The position numbers and the translations under genes are program-made. Below are positions 9,959-19,006 of a DNA stretch of 64,000 nucleotides, in pieces. The stretch comes from Streptacidiphilus sp. 4-A2 (GTDB taxonomy: Bacteria > Actinomycetota > Actinomycetes > Streptomycetales > Streptomycetaceae): positions 1,426,001 to 1,490,000 of the forward strand of contig JAAFYY010000001.1 in NCBI GenBank assembly GCA_014284505.1, given 5' to 3'. The notes beneath the pieces are model-generated. The model saw only the letters and a program-made list of their open reading frames with translations. It was not told the DNA's origin and ran no database searches. The stretch's first letter is position 1, and the number at the start of each line of letters is the position of its first letter.

Positions 9959-9999
9959 GTGACGGGGATCACGTGCCAAGTTGTGGCAAAGATCGTCAC
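9959..9999. promoter_or_regulatory. CRP-like palindrome and second inverted repeat upstream of hydrolase gene
   Basis: GTGACGGGGATCAC at 9959-9972 fits the CRP-family pattern GTGA-N6-TCAC. It is followed at 9974-9988 by TGCCA-N5-TGGCA. Both lie within 55 bases of the ATG at 10011. Upstream, GGATCCAG occurs three times at about 9887-9917. Confidence 0.4.
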
Positions 10000-10010
10000 A
10001 ATGGGCGCTC

Positions 10011-11027
10011 ATGAGCCACGACGCACACCTCACCCCCATAGCCGACGGCCTGTTCGCCTGGCTGCCCGACGGACGCGGCACCTGGGGACTGGCCAACTGC
10101 GGGCTGCTGGTGTCCGGGGAGCACGCAGCTCTCATCGACACCCCCTACGACCTCCCACGCACCCGCGCGCTGCTTGACGCCTGCGCGCGGGTGCTCGGGC
10201 CGGAGACGCGGATCGGCACCGCGATCACCACGCACAGCAACGGAGACCACTCGTACGGCCTAGCGGCGCTGGCCGATGTGGAGATCATCGGTACCGAGGA
10301 CTACCTGCACGCGCTGGACCACGAGCCCACGCCCCAGCAGATGCACCTGCTGATCCACGAGACACCGCAGGACCAGCCCACGGCCTGGTACCTGCGCCGC
10401 CACTTCGGCCGGTTCGACTTCACCGGGCTCGACGTGGTCGCGCCCACCCGCACCTTCACCGGGCGGCTCGACCTGACCGTGGGCACCGCGCCGGTGCGGC
10501 TGGTCCAGGCCGGCCCGGCCCACACCGACGGCGACCTGTGGGTCCATCTGCCGCAGCACGGCGTGGTGTTCACCGGCGACCTGGCCTTCGCCGACGACCA
10601 CCCGGTGCACTGGGCGGGCCCGCTGGACCAGGTCGTCGACGCCTGCCTGGCCATCCTGGCCACCGGCGCGACGGTGATCGTGCCCGGCCACGGGCCGGTG
10701 ATGACCCCGGCCGACCTGCGCGCACACATCGACTACCTGGGCTGGGTCCGCGACCGCGCCCACCAGTTGCACGCCCAGGGCGTACCGGCGCAGCGCGCCG
10801 CGCTCCAGCTGATCGACTCCGGCCGCTACCCCGGGCTCGGCCTGCCCGAGCGGCTGGCGATCACCGTCGCCACCGAGTACCGGCATCTGGACGGCGACAG
10901 CCGGACCCCGGACCTGGTCGCCCTGGTCGACGCCGCCGCCCGGATCGCGCTCAGCCGGGACACCCGGATCCCCGGCCCGCGCACCCCGGCCGAGGACTCC
11001 CGGACGGCGCCCCCGCCGCAGTCCTGA
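10011..11027 (+). CDS. Metallo-beta-lactamase-fold hydrolase
   Basis: Intact, about 338 residues. Metal-binding segments: TTHSNGDHSYG (the HxHxDH motif with Asn at the second His position), the His in QAGPAHTDGDLWVHLP, the Asp in VFTGDLAFADD, and VPGHGPV. I start at ATG 10011 because the only upstream in-frame start is TTG 9981, inside the inverted repeats, and residue 2 onward begins the domain. It stands alone between an MmyB regulator and the conservon; a perfect 19-bp hairpin ends it. Substrate unknown. The Asn substitution suggests altered or single-metal binding. Confidence 0.85.
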   Translation: MSHDAHLTPIADGLFAWLPDGRGTWGLANCGLLVSGEHAALIDTPYDLPRTRALLDACARVLGPETRIGTAITTHSNGDHSYGLAALADVEIIGTEDYLHALDHEPTPQQMHLLIHETPQDQPTAWYLRRHFGRFDFTGLDVVAPTRTFTGRLDLTVGTAPVRLVQAGPAHTDGDLWVHLPQHGVVFTGDLAFADDHPVHWAGPLDQVVDACLAILATGATVIVPGHGPVMTPADLRAHIDYLGWVRDRAHQLHAQGVPAQRAALQLIDSGRYPGLGLPERLAITVATEYRHLDGDSRTPDLVALVDAAARIALSRDTRIPGPRTPAEDSRTAPPPQS

Positions 11028-11052
11028 CCGCCCGGCACCGGCGGGTCCGGTG

Positions 11053-11099
11053 CTGAGCCGCCCCGGCCGCCGCGCACCGGGGCGGCCGGGGCGGCTCAG
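11053..11099. terminator. Bidirectional terminator, perfect 19-bp stem
   Basis: Arms 11053-11071 and 11081-11099 are exactly complementary over 19 bases with a nine-base loop. The hairpin sits between the convergent hydrolase (stop 11027) and P450 (stop 11119) genes and has no T run, as usual in high-GC actinomycetes. Confidence 0.85.
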
Positions 11100-11118
11100 G
11101 ACCGTCAGCGGCGCCGGC

Positions 11119-12345
11119 TCAGCAGCCGCCCTTGAGCAGCGCCGGGAGCGAGCCCCAGCCCGCCGCGATGAAGGACGGCACCGGGGCGATCGCGTCCGGA
11201 GCCACCGCCAGGGCCAGCCCGGGGAAGTGGTCGAACAGCCGGCTGAGGGCGATCTCCGCCTCCATCCGGGCCAGCGGCGCGCCGATGCAGCGGTGCACCC
11301 CGTAACCGAAGGCCAGATGCTCGCCGAGCGGACGGGAGGGGTCGAACCGGTCCGCGCGCGGGCCGTGCTGGGCCGGGTCGCGGCCCGCCGCGACATAGCT
11401 GGCCAAAATCGCCTCCCCGGCCCGGATCAGCGTGCCGTCGGGCAGCTCGATGTCCTCGACCGCGAAGCGCATGGGCAGGTTGGCGATCGAGGGCGACCAG
11501 CGCAGGGTCTCCTCGACCACCTGGTCCCAGCCGACCTCCCCGCGCCGCACCGCGTCCAGCTGCTCCGGGTGGCTGAGCAGCGCGTGGACGGCGTTGCCGA
11601 TCAGATTGACGGTGGTCTCGAAGCCCGCACCGATGATCAGCAGCAGGGTGTCCCGCAGCTCCTCCTCGGACAGTGCGCCGCCGTCCTCGTCCCGGCCGGC
11701 CACCAGCACGCTGGTCATGTCGTCGCCCGGCTCGGCGCGCTTGGCGGCGATCAGGTCGCCGAGGACCTGGTAGATCTCGCCGAAGGTCCGCGCGACCTGC
11801 TCCGGCCCGGCACTCGCGTCCATGAAGTTGGCGATGAGCCGGGCGACGTCGGCCCGGGCGTGCCCGGGCACGCCGAACAGTTCGCAGATCACCGCGATCG
11901 GCAGCGCGTGCGCGTAGGCCGTGCGCAGGTCGACCACCTCGCCGGGGTCGGCCCGGTCCAGCTCGGCCAGCAGCGAGGTGCAGATCTGCTCGATCCTGGG
12001 CCGCAGCTCCGCGGTCCGCCGGGCGGTGAAGGCGGGGGCGACCAGACGGCGCAGCCGGGTGTGGTCGGGTCCGTAGCTGGAGAGCATATTGGTCACCCCG
12101 ACCCACATGGAGATCCAGCTCTCCCGGTACTCGCCGCTGATCCAGTCGGGCCAGTGCCGACGTGCGTCCTTGGAGACCCGGGCATCGGTGAGCAGGTCCT
12201 TCAGGGTCTGGTGGCGGGTGATCGCCCAGGCCTCGACCCCGGCGGGGAGCTCCACCCGCACGGCGGCGCCGGTCTGCCGCAGCAGCCGGGCCTCCCGGTG
12301 CAGGTCGGTGCCGTCCGGGTCCATGAATATCGTCTGGCGGTCCAT
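11119..12345 (-). CDS. Conservon-associated cytochrome P450 (second, canonical)
   Basis: Intact, 408 residues from ATG 12345. I-helix GAGFETTVN, K-helix EETLR (ExxR), haem loop FGYGVHRCIGAPLAR with the Cys ligand. It is the last gene of the cvn unit, 13 bases after the preceding P450 stop. P450 pairs of CYP157 plus CYP154/CYP156 type follow several Streptomyces conservons; this one has all canonical motifs and would be the catalytically normal partner. Substrate unknown. Confidence 0.92.
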   Translation of the reverse strand: MDRQTIFMDPDGTDLHREARLLRQTGAAVRVELPAGVEAWAITRHQTLKDLLTDARVSKDARRHWPDWISGEYRESWISMWVGVTNMLSSYGPDHTRLRRLVAPAFTARRTAELRPRIEQICTSLLAELDRADPGEVVDLRTAYAHALPIAVICELFGVPGHARADVARLIANFMDASAGPEQVARTFGEIYQVLGDLIAAKRAEPGDDMTSVLVAGRDEDGGALSEEELRDTLLLIIGAGFETTVNLIGNAVHALLSHPEQLDAVRRGEVGWDQVVEETLRWSPSIANLPMRFAVEDIELPDGTLIRAGEAILASYVAAGRDPAQHGPRADRFDPSRPLGEHLAFGYGVHRCIGAPLARMEAEIALSRLFDHFPGLALAVAPDAIAPVPSFIAAGWGSLPALLKGGC

Positions 12346-12358
12346 GTTTGACTTCCCG

Positions 12359-13555
12359 TCAGTTCTGGTTGAGGGGCCCGAAGATGACTGGCAGGTGCAC
12401 CAGTGCCCGCTGGAACGGTCCCGGGCGCCAAGGCAGTTGGTTGCGCGGCACGGCAAGTTCGAGGTCGCCGAGGGAGCTGCTCAGCCGCTCCACCGCGGTG
12501 GTCGCGATCAGCACGGCCGGCTGTTTGGCCGGACAGGAGTGCGGCCCGGCGGACCAGGCCAAGTGGGCTCCGCCGCCCGAGGATCCGGGCATTCCCCCGC
12601 CGATGCCCGCGTTGACCGCGGCGAAGGAGATCAGCACCGGCTCGTCCGGGCGGATGTAGGTGTTGTAGAAGACCACGTCGTGCCGGGCGTAGTGGGTACC
12701 GTAGTTGGCCATCGGCGGCTCGCGGCGCAGCACTTCGTCGATGGCGGAGCGGGCCGCCAGCGAGCCGTTGGCCAGCGAGCTGTAGTAGTCGCGGTCGCTG
12801 AGCAGCACCGAGACCGCGTTGGAGATCAGATTGGCGGTCGGCTCCAGCGCCGCGCCCAGGGTCAGCACCACCTGCTGGGTGACCTGCTCGGTGCTCAGCC
12901 GGGCCGGGTGGTCCAGGTACCAGGAGGCCAGGTCGGGCCCGCGGACCCGCGACTTCATCGCGATCAGGTCGTGCACGCAGGCGAAGAAGGCGGCCCCGGC
13001 CGCGGTGGCCTCCTCCGGGCCGGTGGCCTCCAGCATCCCGGCCAGCGCGGAGAGCAGATGCGGGCTGTACTCGTCGCCCAGGCCGAACAGCCGGTTGAAC
13101 ACCATGGCCGGCAGCGGCCCGGTGAACTGGGTGACCAGATCGGCCCGGCCGCTGCCGCCGAAGCGGGCGATCAGCTGGTCCGCCACCCGCAGCACCTCGG
13201 AGCGCAGCAGGCCGAGGTCGATCATGGCCAGCGAGTCGGTGATCACCGCCCGCAGCCGGGCGTGCTCCTCGCCGTCGGTGAACAGCACATTGGGCCGGTA
13301 GCCGATCATCGGCAGCACCGGGCAGTCGGCGGGCATCCCCGCCTGCCAGGTACGCGGGTCCTTGGACCAGGTCACCTGGTCGCGCAGCAGCGACAGCGCC
13401 GCCTGGTAGTCGGTGACCAGCCAGGCCGGTACTCCCGGGGCCAGCAGGACCGGGGCGACCGGGCCGTAGCCGCGCAGCCGGGCATAGGTGGTGTGCGGGT
13501 CGGCCGCGAACTCCGGGCCGAACAGCGGCACCGGTTCGGCGAGGTACGGGGGCAC
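12359..13555 (-). CDS. Conservon-associated cytochrome P450 with altered I-helix and haem loop (CvnE-like)
   Basis: Intact, 398 residues. The P450 fold is clear, but the I-helix oxygen-binding motif reads GAALEPTAN instead of GxE/DTT, and the haem loop reads AWSAGPHSCPAKQPA: Trp replaces the usual Phe and Pro follows the Cys where Gly is normal. The K-helix ExxR (EVLR) is present. CvnE proteins of the CYP157 group are known for unusual motifs. It starts at GTG 13555, 11 bases after the CvnD stop. In Streptomyces coelicolor the comparable gene (rarE in conservon 9) belongs to a membrane-associated G-protein-like signalling unit. Confidence 0.88.
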   Translation of the reverse strand: MPPYLAEPVPLFGPEFAADPHTTYARLRGYGPVAPVLLAPGVPAWLVTDYQAALSLLRDQVTWSKDPRTWQAGMPADCPVLPMIGYRPNVLFTDGEEHARLRAVITDSLAMIDLGLLRSEVLRVADQLIARFGGSGRADLVTQFTGPLPAMVFNRLFGLGDEYSPHLLSALAGMLEATGPEEATAAGAAFFACVHDLIAMKSRVRGPDLASWYLDHPARLSTEQVTQQVVLTLGAALEPTANLISNAVSVLLSDRDYYSSLANGSLAARSAIDEVLRREPPMANYGTHYARHDVVFYNTYIRPDEPVLISFAAVNAGIGGGMPGSSGGGAHLAWSAGPHSCPAKQPAVLIATTAVERLSSSLGDLELAVPRNQLPWRPGPFQRALVHLPVIFGPLNQN

Positions 13556-13566
13556 GGGCGCGGGTC

Positions 13567-14161
13567 CTAGGCGTAGTGGGTCAGCAGATGGTCGACCAGG
13601 GCGATCAGCACATTCAGGCAGGAGGTGGGGTCGCGGGCGTCACAGCTGACCAGCGGCGTGGCCGGATCCAGGTCCAGGGCCTGCCGCAGCTGCCCGTCCG
13701 GGTACCTGGGCGAGCGGGGGAAGCTGTTGACGGCCACCACATAGGGCAGCCGCCGCTCCTCGACCGCCGACATCACCCAGAAGGAGTCCTGCAGGCGCAG
13801 CGTGTCCACCAGCACCACGGCCCCCAGCGCCTGGTGCGCCAGGTCCTCCCAGAGCGCCCGGAAGCGCTCCTGGCCGGGCGCTCCGAACAGATAGAGCACC
13901 AGGTCCTCGCCGGCAGGCTGTAGCGGCCGAAGTCCATGGCCACGGTGGTGGTGGTCTTGCCGGTGTCCCGGCCGGCTCGTCCACGACCGCGCCGACGGTG
14001 GTCATCACCTCCTCGGTGTGCAACGGCGGGATCTCCGACAGCGAGCCGATCATGGTGGTCTTGCCCACCCCGAACGCGCCCGCGACCAGAACCTTGACCA
14101 TGGTCTGCGCGGGATCGGGAAGATACACCGCGGGCTGGCTAGAGCTTGGCGCGTAAACCAC
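13567..14161 (-). CDS. cvnD: CvnD-like small GTP/ATP-binding protein, frameshifted
   Basis: About 198 residues. P-loop KVLVAGAFGVGKTTMIG near the N-terminus (14040-14100), switch-like TTVGAVVDE, then (other frame) LFGAPGQERF, the G3-like box, and VAVNSFP, where canonical NKxD is replaced. It resembles the eukaryote-like small GTPase domain of CvnD/RarD. Frame changes near 13920-13985. GTG 14161 overlaps the end of cvnC by 23 bases. Confidence 0.88.
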
Positions 14162-14494
14162 TGAGAACCCTTTCCAGGAGTTGCCTGTCCCGGCGCTCGG
14201 CGTTCGGCGCGGTGGCGTGGACGGTCAGATGGCCGTGGTCGACCAGATCGCTGACCAGGACCTTCACCAGGCTGACCGTAGCCGTACATAGGCGGCGACC
14301 TCGGCCAGGGTCAGCGCGCCCCCGTTCAGCAGGGTCACGATGCGCTGCGCGGGCGGCTCCAGGCCCTCGGGCACCCGGCCGCCGACGGCGGTGAGCACGC
14401 TCAGCCGGTCCAGGGTGTTGCGGCTCGCGTGCACCGCACCGTCGGTGGCCAGGAAGGCCGGGACCAGGCGTCTGCGTCCGGACGGCTCGATCAT
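14139..14494 (-). CDS. cvnC: CvnC-like DUF742 protein, frameshifted
   Basis: About 118 residues. The N-terminal part reads MIEPSGRRRLVPAFLATDG and GLEPPAQRIVTLLNGGALTLAEVAAY. After a one-base slip near 14275 it continues VSLVKVLVSDLVDHGHLTVHA and ends ERVLSGLRAKL at TAG 14139. DUF742 proteins are the third gene of every conservon and bind the partner Roadblock and GTPase proteins. ATG 14494 overlaps the cvnB stop as ATGA. Confidence 0.88.
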
Positions 14495-14928
14495 TCCCGG
14501 GTGTCCCTGGCCGAAGTGGTCAGCACCGTCCGCCCAGGTTGCCGATGTGCCGGTGCACCTCGTAGGAGACCATGCCGAGGTCGGCCTCGCGGGTGGTGTA
14601 GAGCACCAGATGGGTGTGCGCCCCGGCCGGGACCGAGAACACGAAGCCGTCGCCGGTCTCCACCACGACCTGGCGCACGGTGCTGCCGGGCAGGCCGCTG
14701 AGCGCCCGGCAACCTGGCGGGCGCAGCTCTGGAGCCCGGAGGTGACCGCGGCGGCGCCCTCGGCCGCCTCCCGCGACAGGCCGCTGGAGGAGCCTTGATC
14801 ATGCCGTCGGCGGTCAGCACCACGCCGTGGACCACACCGTGCAGCTGGGTGAGGGTCTGCAGGGCCTTCCTGGTCCACTCCAGATCCTGTACGGACTGGA
14901 CGGCGGCCGAGCGGTCGGGCAGCGTCAT
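14491..14928 (-). CDS. cvnB: CvnB-like Roadblock/LC7-domain protein, frameshifted
   Basis: About 145 residues. Start: MTLPDRSAAVQSVQDLEWTR, then LTQLHGVVHGVVLTADGMIKA. Adjacent frames continue SSSGLSREAAEGAAAVTSGL, VVVETGDGFVFSVPAGAH-type and MVSYEVHRHIGNLGG, which is the Roadblock/LC7 fold. Three compensating slips (about 14785, 14710, 14540) keep the ends in one frame. The start overlaps the cvnA stop (ATGA). It is predicted to modulate the CvnD nucleotide state. Confidence 0.88.
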   Translation of the reverse strand: MTLPDRSAAVQSVQDLEWTRKALQTLTQLHGVVHGVVLTADGMIKAPPAACRGRRPRAPPRSPPGSRAAPARLPGAQRPARQHRAPGRGGDRRRLRVLGPGRGAHPSGALHHPRGRPRHGLLRGAPAHRQPGRTVLTTSARDTRE

Positions 14929-16469
14929 GTCTCGTTCCTCTCGCGGAACTCATGGAGCTCATGGAATTCACGGAAGCCGGGCGCGGCCTCGCGCCCCTGG
15001 TCGGTGCCCGACTGCACGGCGCTCCAGGCGGAGGCGGTCTGCCCGGGGTGGGCCCGGCGTGTCCGGGGCGGGCGCGATCTGCCCGGGAGCGGGCGTCTGC
15101 TGCGGCAGGGCCCGTGGGTCGGCGCCGGGCAGCGCGTGGGCGCCGGGGGCCGCGGAGTGGTCCCCTGGCCCGGGGGCGGCGCCGCCCGGGGCCTGCGGGG
15201 CCTGTGCGGCCTCCAAGGGGTCGGCGGCCCGGTGCCGGTGACGCCGCCGCTGCGGCAGCGGGGCGGCGGCGCGGGCGCCTCCTGGCCCGGGAACCAGCCG
15301 GCGGCGGCGGAGTGCGCCGGTTCCACCGCGCGGGTGGGCGGCGGAGCCACCGCCGACATGGGCCGGCTCTCGTCCATCAGCACCAGCAGCTGCGTCGGGA
15401 TCAGCACCACCGCGTGCACCCCGCCGTACTGGCTGGCACCGCGCACCGACACCGAGAAGCCGTACTCCCGGGCGAGCCGGCCGATGGTGGCGAATCCGGC
15501 GCGCGGCGGGTCGCCCAGTTCGCTGAGCCGGCTCTCGTACTCGGGGTGCATCATCCGCTCGGCGAAGGCGATGTCGTCCTCGTGCATGCCGATTCCGGCA
15601 TCGTCGACCACCACGCACACGCCGTGCGCGGCCCTGGTGCAGGTGACCCGCACCGGCAGGGTGCCCTGGGAGTAGTAGACGGCGTTGGCCATCAGCTCGG
15701 CGACGACCACCGCCAACGGCTCCACCACCCGGCCGACGCGCCCACCCGGCCGGTTCAGCTGGTTGGTGAGGGTGATCCGTCTGCTGTCCTCCACCCGGCC
15801 CTGGGCCCCGGCCAGGATGTCCGGCAGATGGGAGTCCTCACGGTTCAGGCCCGGCCAGGCCCCGCAGAGCACCCCGGTGGCCTGGATCCGGCGCAGGCTC
15901 TGCTCGTTGAGCCGGTCGAGCGCGAACAGTTCGCCGGCCAGATAGGGATCGTCGACCTTCAGTTGCAGTGAGCTGACCAGTGACTGCTGGCGGTAACCCA
16001 GCGCCTGGAGGCTGCTGGTCGCGCCCCGCATCACCGCGGCCGCCGCCGCGTCCACCTGGCGACGGGCGTCCGCCAGCGCCCGGGCGATCGCGGTCAGCAC
16101 GGCCTCGTGGTCGGCGACCTGCTCCGACTCCGCGAACCCGGGGTGCGACGGCCCCGGCACCTGGATGTGATGGTGCGTCAATCGCTGTACCAGCGCCGGG
16201 ATCCGCACCGATGCCAGGTGCCGGTTCTCCTGCGCCAGCAGCTGGAACCGCGCCTGCGCACTCGCGAGTTCGCCCTGCACCTGCTCGTGCGCGGAGTGCG
16301 CGGCACCGGCCTCCAGCCGGGCGGTGGCCGCCTCCAGCCGGGCGGCCTCGGCGTCACGCCGGGCCCCGGCCGCGCGCCGCCGGGCGACCAGCAGCATCGG
16401 CACGGTCACCAGGGAGGTCGCGGCGCCGGCGGCCAGCAGCGCGTTCGCCGTCTCGGGTATCTGGGTCAC
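14925..16469 (-). CDS. cvnA: CvnA-like sensor histidine-kinase-type ATPase
   Basis: Open over its full length of 514 residues. One N-terminal membrane segment (residues about 9-30, LLAAGAATSLVTVPMLLVA), then an Ala/Glu/Arg-rich coiled coil (32-90), a helical dimerisation-like region, and an HATPase domain: ELMANAVYYSQG (N box), VVVDDAGIGM (G1), GFATIGRLAREYG and GGVHAVVLIP. The tail from about residue 345 is Pro/Arg-rich and may be partly out of frame. Orthodox DHp phospho-His is not evident, as in other CvnA proteins. It heads the cvnABCD-P450-P450 unit, whose genes overlap or nearly abut. Confidence 0.9.
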   Translation of the reverse strand: MTQIPETANALLAAGAATSLVTVPMLLVARRRAAGARRDAEAARLEAATARLEAGAAHSAHEQVQGELASAQARFQLLAQENRHLASVRIPALVQRLTHHHIQVPGPSHPGFAESEQVADHEAVLTAIARALADARRQVDAAAAAVMRGATSSLQALGYRQQSLVSSLQLKVDDPYLAGELFALDRLNEQSLRRIQATGVLCGAWPGLNREDSHLPDILAGAQGRVEDSRRITLTNQLNRPGGRVGRVVEPLAVVVAELMANAVYYSQGTLPVRVTCTRAAHGVCVVVDDAGIGMHEDDIAFAERMMHPEYESRLSELGDPPRAGFATIGRLAREYGFSVSVRGASQYGGVHAVVLIPTQLLVLMDESRPMSAVAPPPTRAVEPAHSAAAGWFPGQEAPAPPPRCRSGGVTGTGPPTPWRPHRPRRPRAAPPPGQGTTPRPPAPTRCPAPTHGPCRSRRPLPGRSRPPRTRRAHPGQTASAWSAVQSGTDQGREAAPGFREFHELHEFRERNET

Positions 16470-17169
16470 TGGGGGTCCTGGGAGTCGGAGGGCAGTGGTG
16501 CGGGCGGCAGTGGCGCGGGCGGCATCGATGCGGGCAGCATCGATGCGGGCAGCCGCACATCAGGCGGGCCGGAGCGGCTGTGAGCGGCATCGGCCCGTCC
16601 GGCCGGGCGGCGTCGGCGGGCGTGCCGGCCGGCGCTTGCACGGGAACGCACATCCCACCCTTCGACGCCGGGGCGCGGGAGACAGCCAACAGGGACACGG
16701 GTACCGGATCCGGTCTCCGCGGGACGGCACGATGTTCGCAAAGGACCGCACTCTGCGACATCAAAGTGCGCGAATGAAACCCGCGTCAAGCAGAATCGGA
16801 ACTATTTTTGTCGCAACCATGCCACATCAGCCGAAGCGGAACGTCGAATCTCGGACACGCACATAAGGAGTCGTCAATTCCGTTCCAGCAAAGGGAAGAT
16901 CACCGATTCCGGCGGCTCCGGCCGGGCCGGTGGACAGGGCCGCCGCAAGCAACGCTGTGACGGTTGCGTCGGATGGTGCGGCCGCTTCGGAGGGATGTGC
17001 TGGCGGATGCGACGGAGGCCGCTCCGGCGGACGTCGCGGCGGACGTCGCGGCGCCGGTGAACCAGCGAGGGCCCGGGCGCGTTGTCAACGGTGCGGACCC
17101 GCTGCGGCGGGCCGGTGGACCAGCCGACCGCGACCGGCGGAGCGGCGGTTCCAGCGGAAGAAGTCCGTC
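16470..17169. other. 700-base divergent gap upstream of cvnA and lipoprotein gene
   Basis: No convincing gene. Near cvnA (about 16497-16558) there are short tandem repeats of GCGGGCGGCA and GCATCGATGCGGGCA type. The AT-richer zone 16730-16880 is the likely promoter area, with an orphan AAGGAG at 16865. A direct repeat of GCGGACGTCGCG lies at about 17030-17056. Reading frames here are low-complexity Arg/Gly/Ala. Confidence 0.45.
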
Positions 17170-17775
17170 GTGAAACGTGTCACCTTGATACTCGCGGGAA
17201 CGGTGGCCGTGGCCGCGGTGGCGGCCGGCTGCTCCAGCTCCGCCACCAGTTCCAGCAAGACATCCACCACCCCGAGCCCCAGCGCCACCGCTTCGCCGTC
17301 CGCGACCGGAACGGCCGTGGTCAAGACCGCCTCCTCGACCGAGGGGCAGATCCTGGTCGACGGCTCCGGCCGGACGCTCTACCTGTTCCAGGCCGACACC
17401 GGCCCCGTCTCCACCTGCAACGGCGCCTGCGCGACCGCCTGGCCGCCGGACACCACCACCGGCACACCCACCGCCGACGGCCTCAACACCGCGCTGGTCG
17501 GCACCAGCGTCCGGGCCGACCACAGCACTCAGGTGACCTACAAGGGCCACCCGCTGTACTACTTCGCCGACGACGCCAAGGCCGGCCAGACCAACGGCCA
17601 GGGCGCCGACGCCTTCGGCGGGCGGTGGTACGTGGTCAGCCCGGCCGGGGCCGCGATCACGACCGCACCCGCCACCACGCCCACGCCCGCCCCGGCCCCG
17701 AGCAGCCCGGCTACGGCTACTGACCCGCGCGCGGCCACCGGAGGACACCGGGGCACGCCGGGGCGGCCTGGCTGA
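17170..17775 (+). CDS. Secreted-repeat lipoprotein (COG4315 type)
   Basis: Small lipoprotein of about 200 residues. Signal peptide KRVTLILAGTVAVAAVAAGC with lipobox Cys, a Ser/Thr linker, then two copies of the short repeat: GRTLYLFQADTG with CNGACATAWPP, and GHPLYYFADDAK with GGRWYVVSPAG. Function unknown; the family is common in actinomycete envelopes. GTG 17170 is chosen because the signal peptide begins there and GGAAGAAG precedes it. A slip near 17700 could give the shorter ending GYGY at 17723, which resembles some homologues. Confidence 0.82.
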   Translation: MKRVTLILAGTVAVAAVAAGCSSSATSSSKTSTTPSPSATASPSATGTAVVKTASSTEGQILVDGSGRTLYLFQADTGPVSTCNGACATAWPPDTTTGTPTADGLNTALVGTSVRADHSTQVTYKGHPLYYFADDAKAGQTNGQGADAFGGRWYVVSPAGAAITTAPATTPTPAPAPSSPATATDPRAATGGHRGTPGRPG

Positions 17776-17790
17776 CCAGACCCGCCCCGG

Positions 17791-17814
17791 CCGGTGCCGA
17801 GGCCCCGGTACCGG
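17791..17814. terminator. Bidirectional hairpin between lipoprotein and chitinase
   Basis: CCGGTGCCG and CGGTACCGG pair (eight of nine bases) around a six-base loop, between two convergent genes. Confidence 0.5.
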
Positions 17815-17843
17815 CGCGCGGTGGGCCGGGCGCCGGATGACGG

Positions 17844-18930
17844 CTAGAAGCCGTGCCGCTGACCCCAGCGGTCGCTGGTGAAGTTCTCCAGGATGTGGCT
17901 GAACTCCCAGGTGCTCTGCGCCACGCCGGAGCAGGTGCCCGCGCCGGAGGTGCCCGGGCAGCCGCCGTTGTCGCGCTGGAGCGCCCAGATGGAGAGGTTG
18001 CCGAGGCCGTGCTGGGCCGCGAACTGCTCGACGGTGTTGACGTCGGCCACAGTGGTGGTCTCCGGCGCACCGAAGTCGTCGATGCCGGGCATCAGGGTGA
18101 GCCCGATCGACTGCCAGATCTGCGACTTGGACTTCCACGGGTAGAGCGCGGAGAGCTGGCTGTAGACGCCGTCGGCCGCGGTGAGCGCGTCCGCGCCCAT
18201 CTCCTGGGTCGTCCCGATGTAGTAGTCGAACGCCATCGCGTTGACCACGGCGATCCGGGCGTGCTCCTGCACCGCGTTCTGCATCAGCGCGAGCCCGGTG
18301 GCACCCAGTCCGGTGGTGGCGGACGGCAGGGTGTACTGGAAGCTGACCGGGTGACCGGTACGGCGGCCCCAGGCCTCGGTTTCGGCGATCGCCTGGTTGC
18401 GGCGGGTGATCCCGGCGGTGTCGGACAGCGCGGTGGCCTCGACGTCCAGGTCGATCCGGGAGGCGTGGTAGGTGGTGAGGACGCTCTCGTAGACCTTGGC
18501 GATCGCGTCGACGCTGGTGCAGCTGTCGGCGATGTCGGTGTTGGTGGTGTCCGCGCCGTAGCCCCCGAAGGAGGGGATCACGGTGCCGCCGGCCTTCTGG
18601 ATGGCCGTGATGGCACTGCCGAAGGTGGCCGAGGTGAGCGGCTGGGAGTTCCAGTAGGCGGTGCAGGAGCCGGACGCGGCGGTCTCGATGAACGCCATGG
18701 TCAGGTACTTGCTGCCGGACTCGGCCGAGAGCGCGGCCGGGTCGTCCCCGTTGTACGCCTCGAAGTACGGCGAGTAGACGTGGGCCGGGACAGGGTTGAC
18801 CCCGCATGAAAGGAAGGGAACCCGGCTGCGTCCGCCGCACCAGCACCGGCGGCCAGCAGCCCCGCCGAGGCTACCGTGGTCGCAACCAGACCGGTGACCA
18901 CGGTACGGAGGATTCGGGGGTATGTGTCAT
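17844..18930 (-). CDS. Secreted GH18 chitinase-like protein, frameshifted
   Basis: Signal peptide VVTGLVATTVASAGLLAAGA ending near ADAA (18830-18900). GH18 barrel: VIPSFGGYG (strand 3), the catalytic RIDLDVEA (DxDxE; the Glu is the acid) at about 18430-18460, AVVNAMAFDYY and GLGNLSIWALQRDNG. Frame changes near 18905 and 18700-18800. ATG 18930 is chosen: GGGAG lies about five bases upstream. It lacks chitin-binding modules, like small actinomycete ChiC/ChiD-type endochitinases. A DasR-like site lies about 65 bases upstream, so induction by N-acetylglucosamine or chitin oligomers is likely. Confidence 0.85.
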
Positions 18931-18990
18931 CTGCGCTCCCAAGTGGGGATCGAGAACATAAAGGTAGAGACCAATGACGAACGCGCTAAT

Positions 18991-19006
18991 ACTTGGACTA
19001 GACCAT
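18991..19006. promoter_or_regulatory. DasR-responsive element (dre)-like operator
   Basis: TGGACTAGACCA at 18994-19005 differs at one position from the palindromic core TGGTCTAGACCA of DasR sites that precede chitin and N-acetylglucosamine genes in Streptomyces. It lies about 65 bases upstream of the chitinase start. Confidence 0.65.

Noticed and set aside
16930..17169. N-terminal extension of the lipoprotein
   Set aside because: The lipoprotein signal peptide starts at 17170 with its own ribosome site; the upstream residues are low-complexity.
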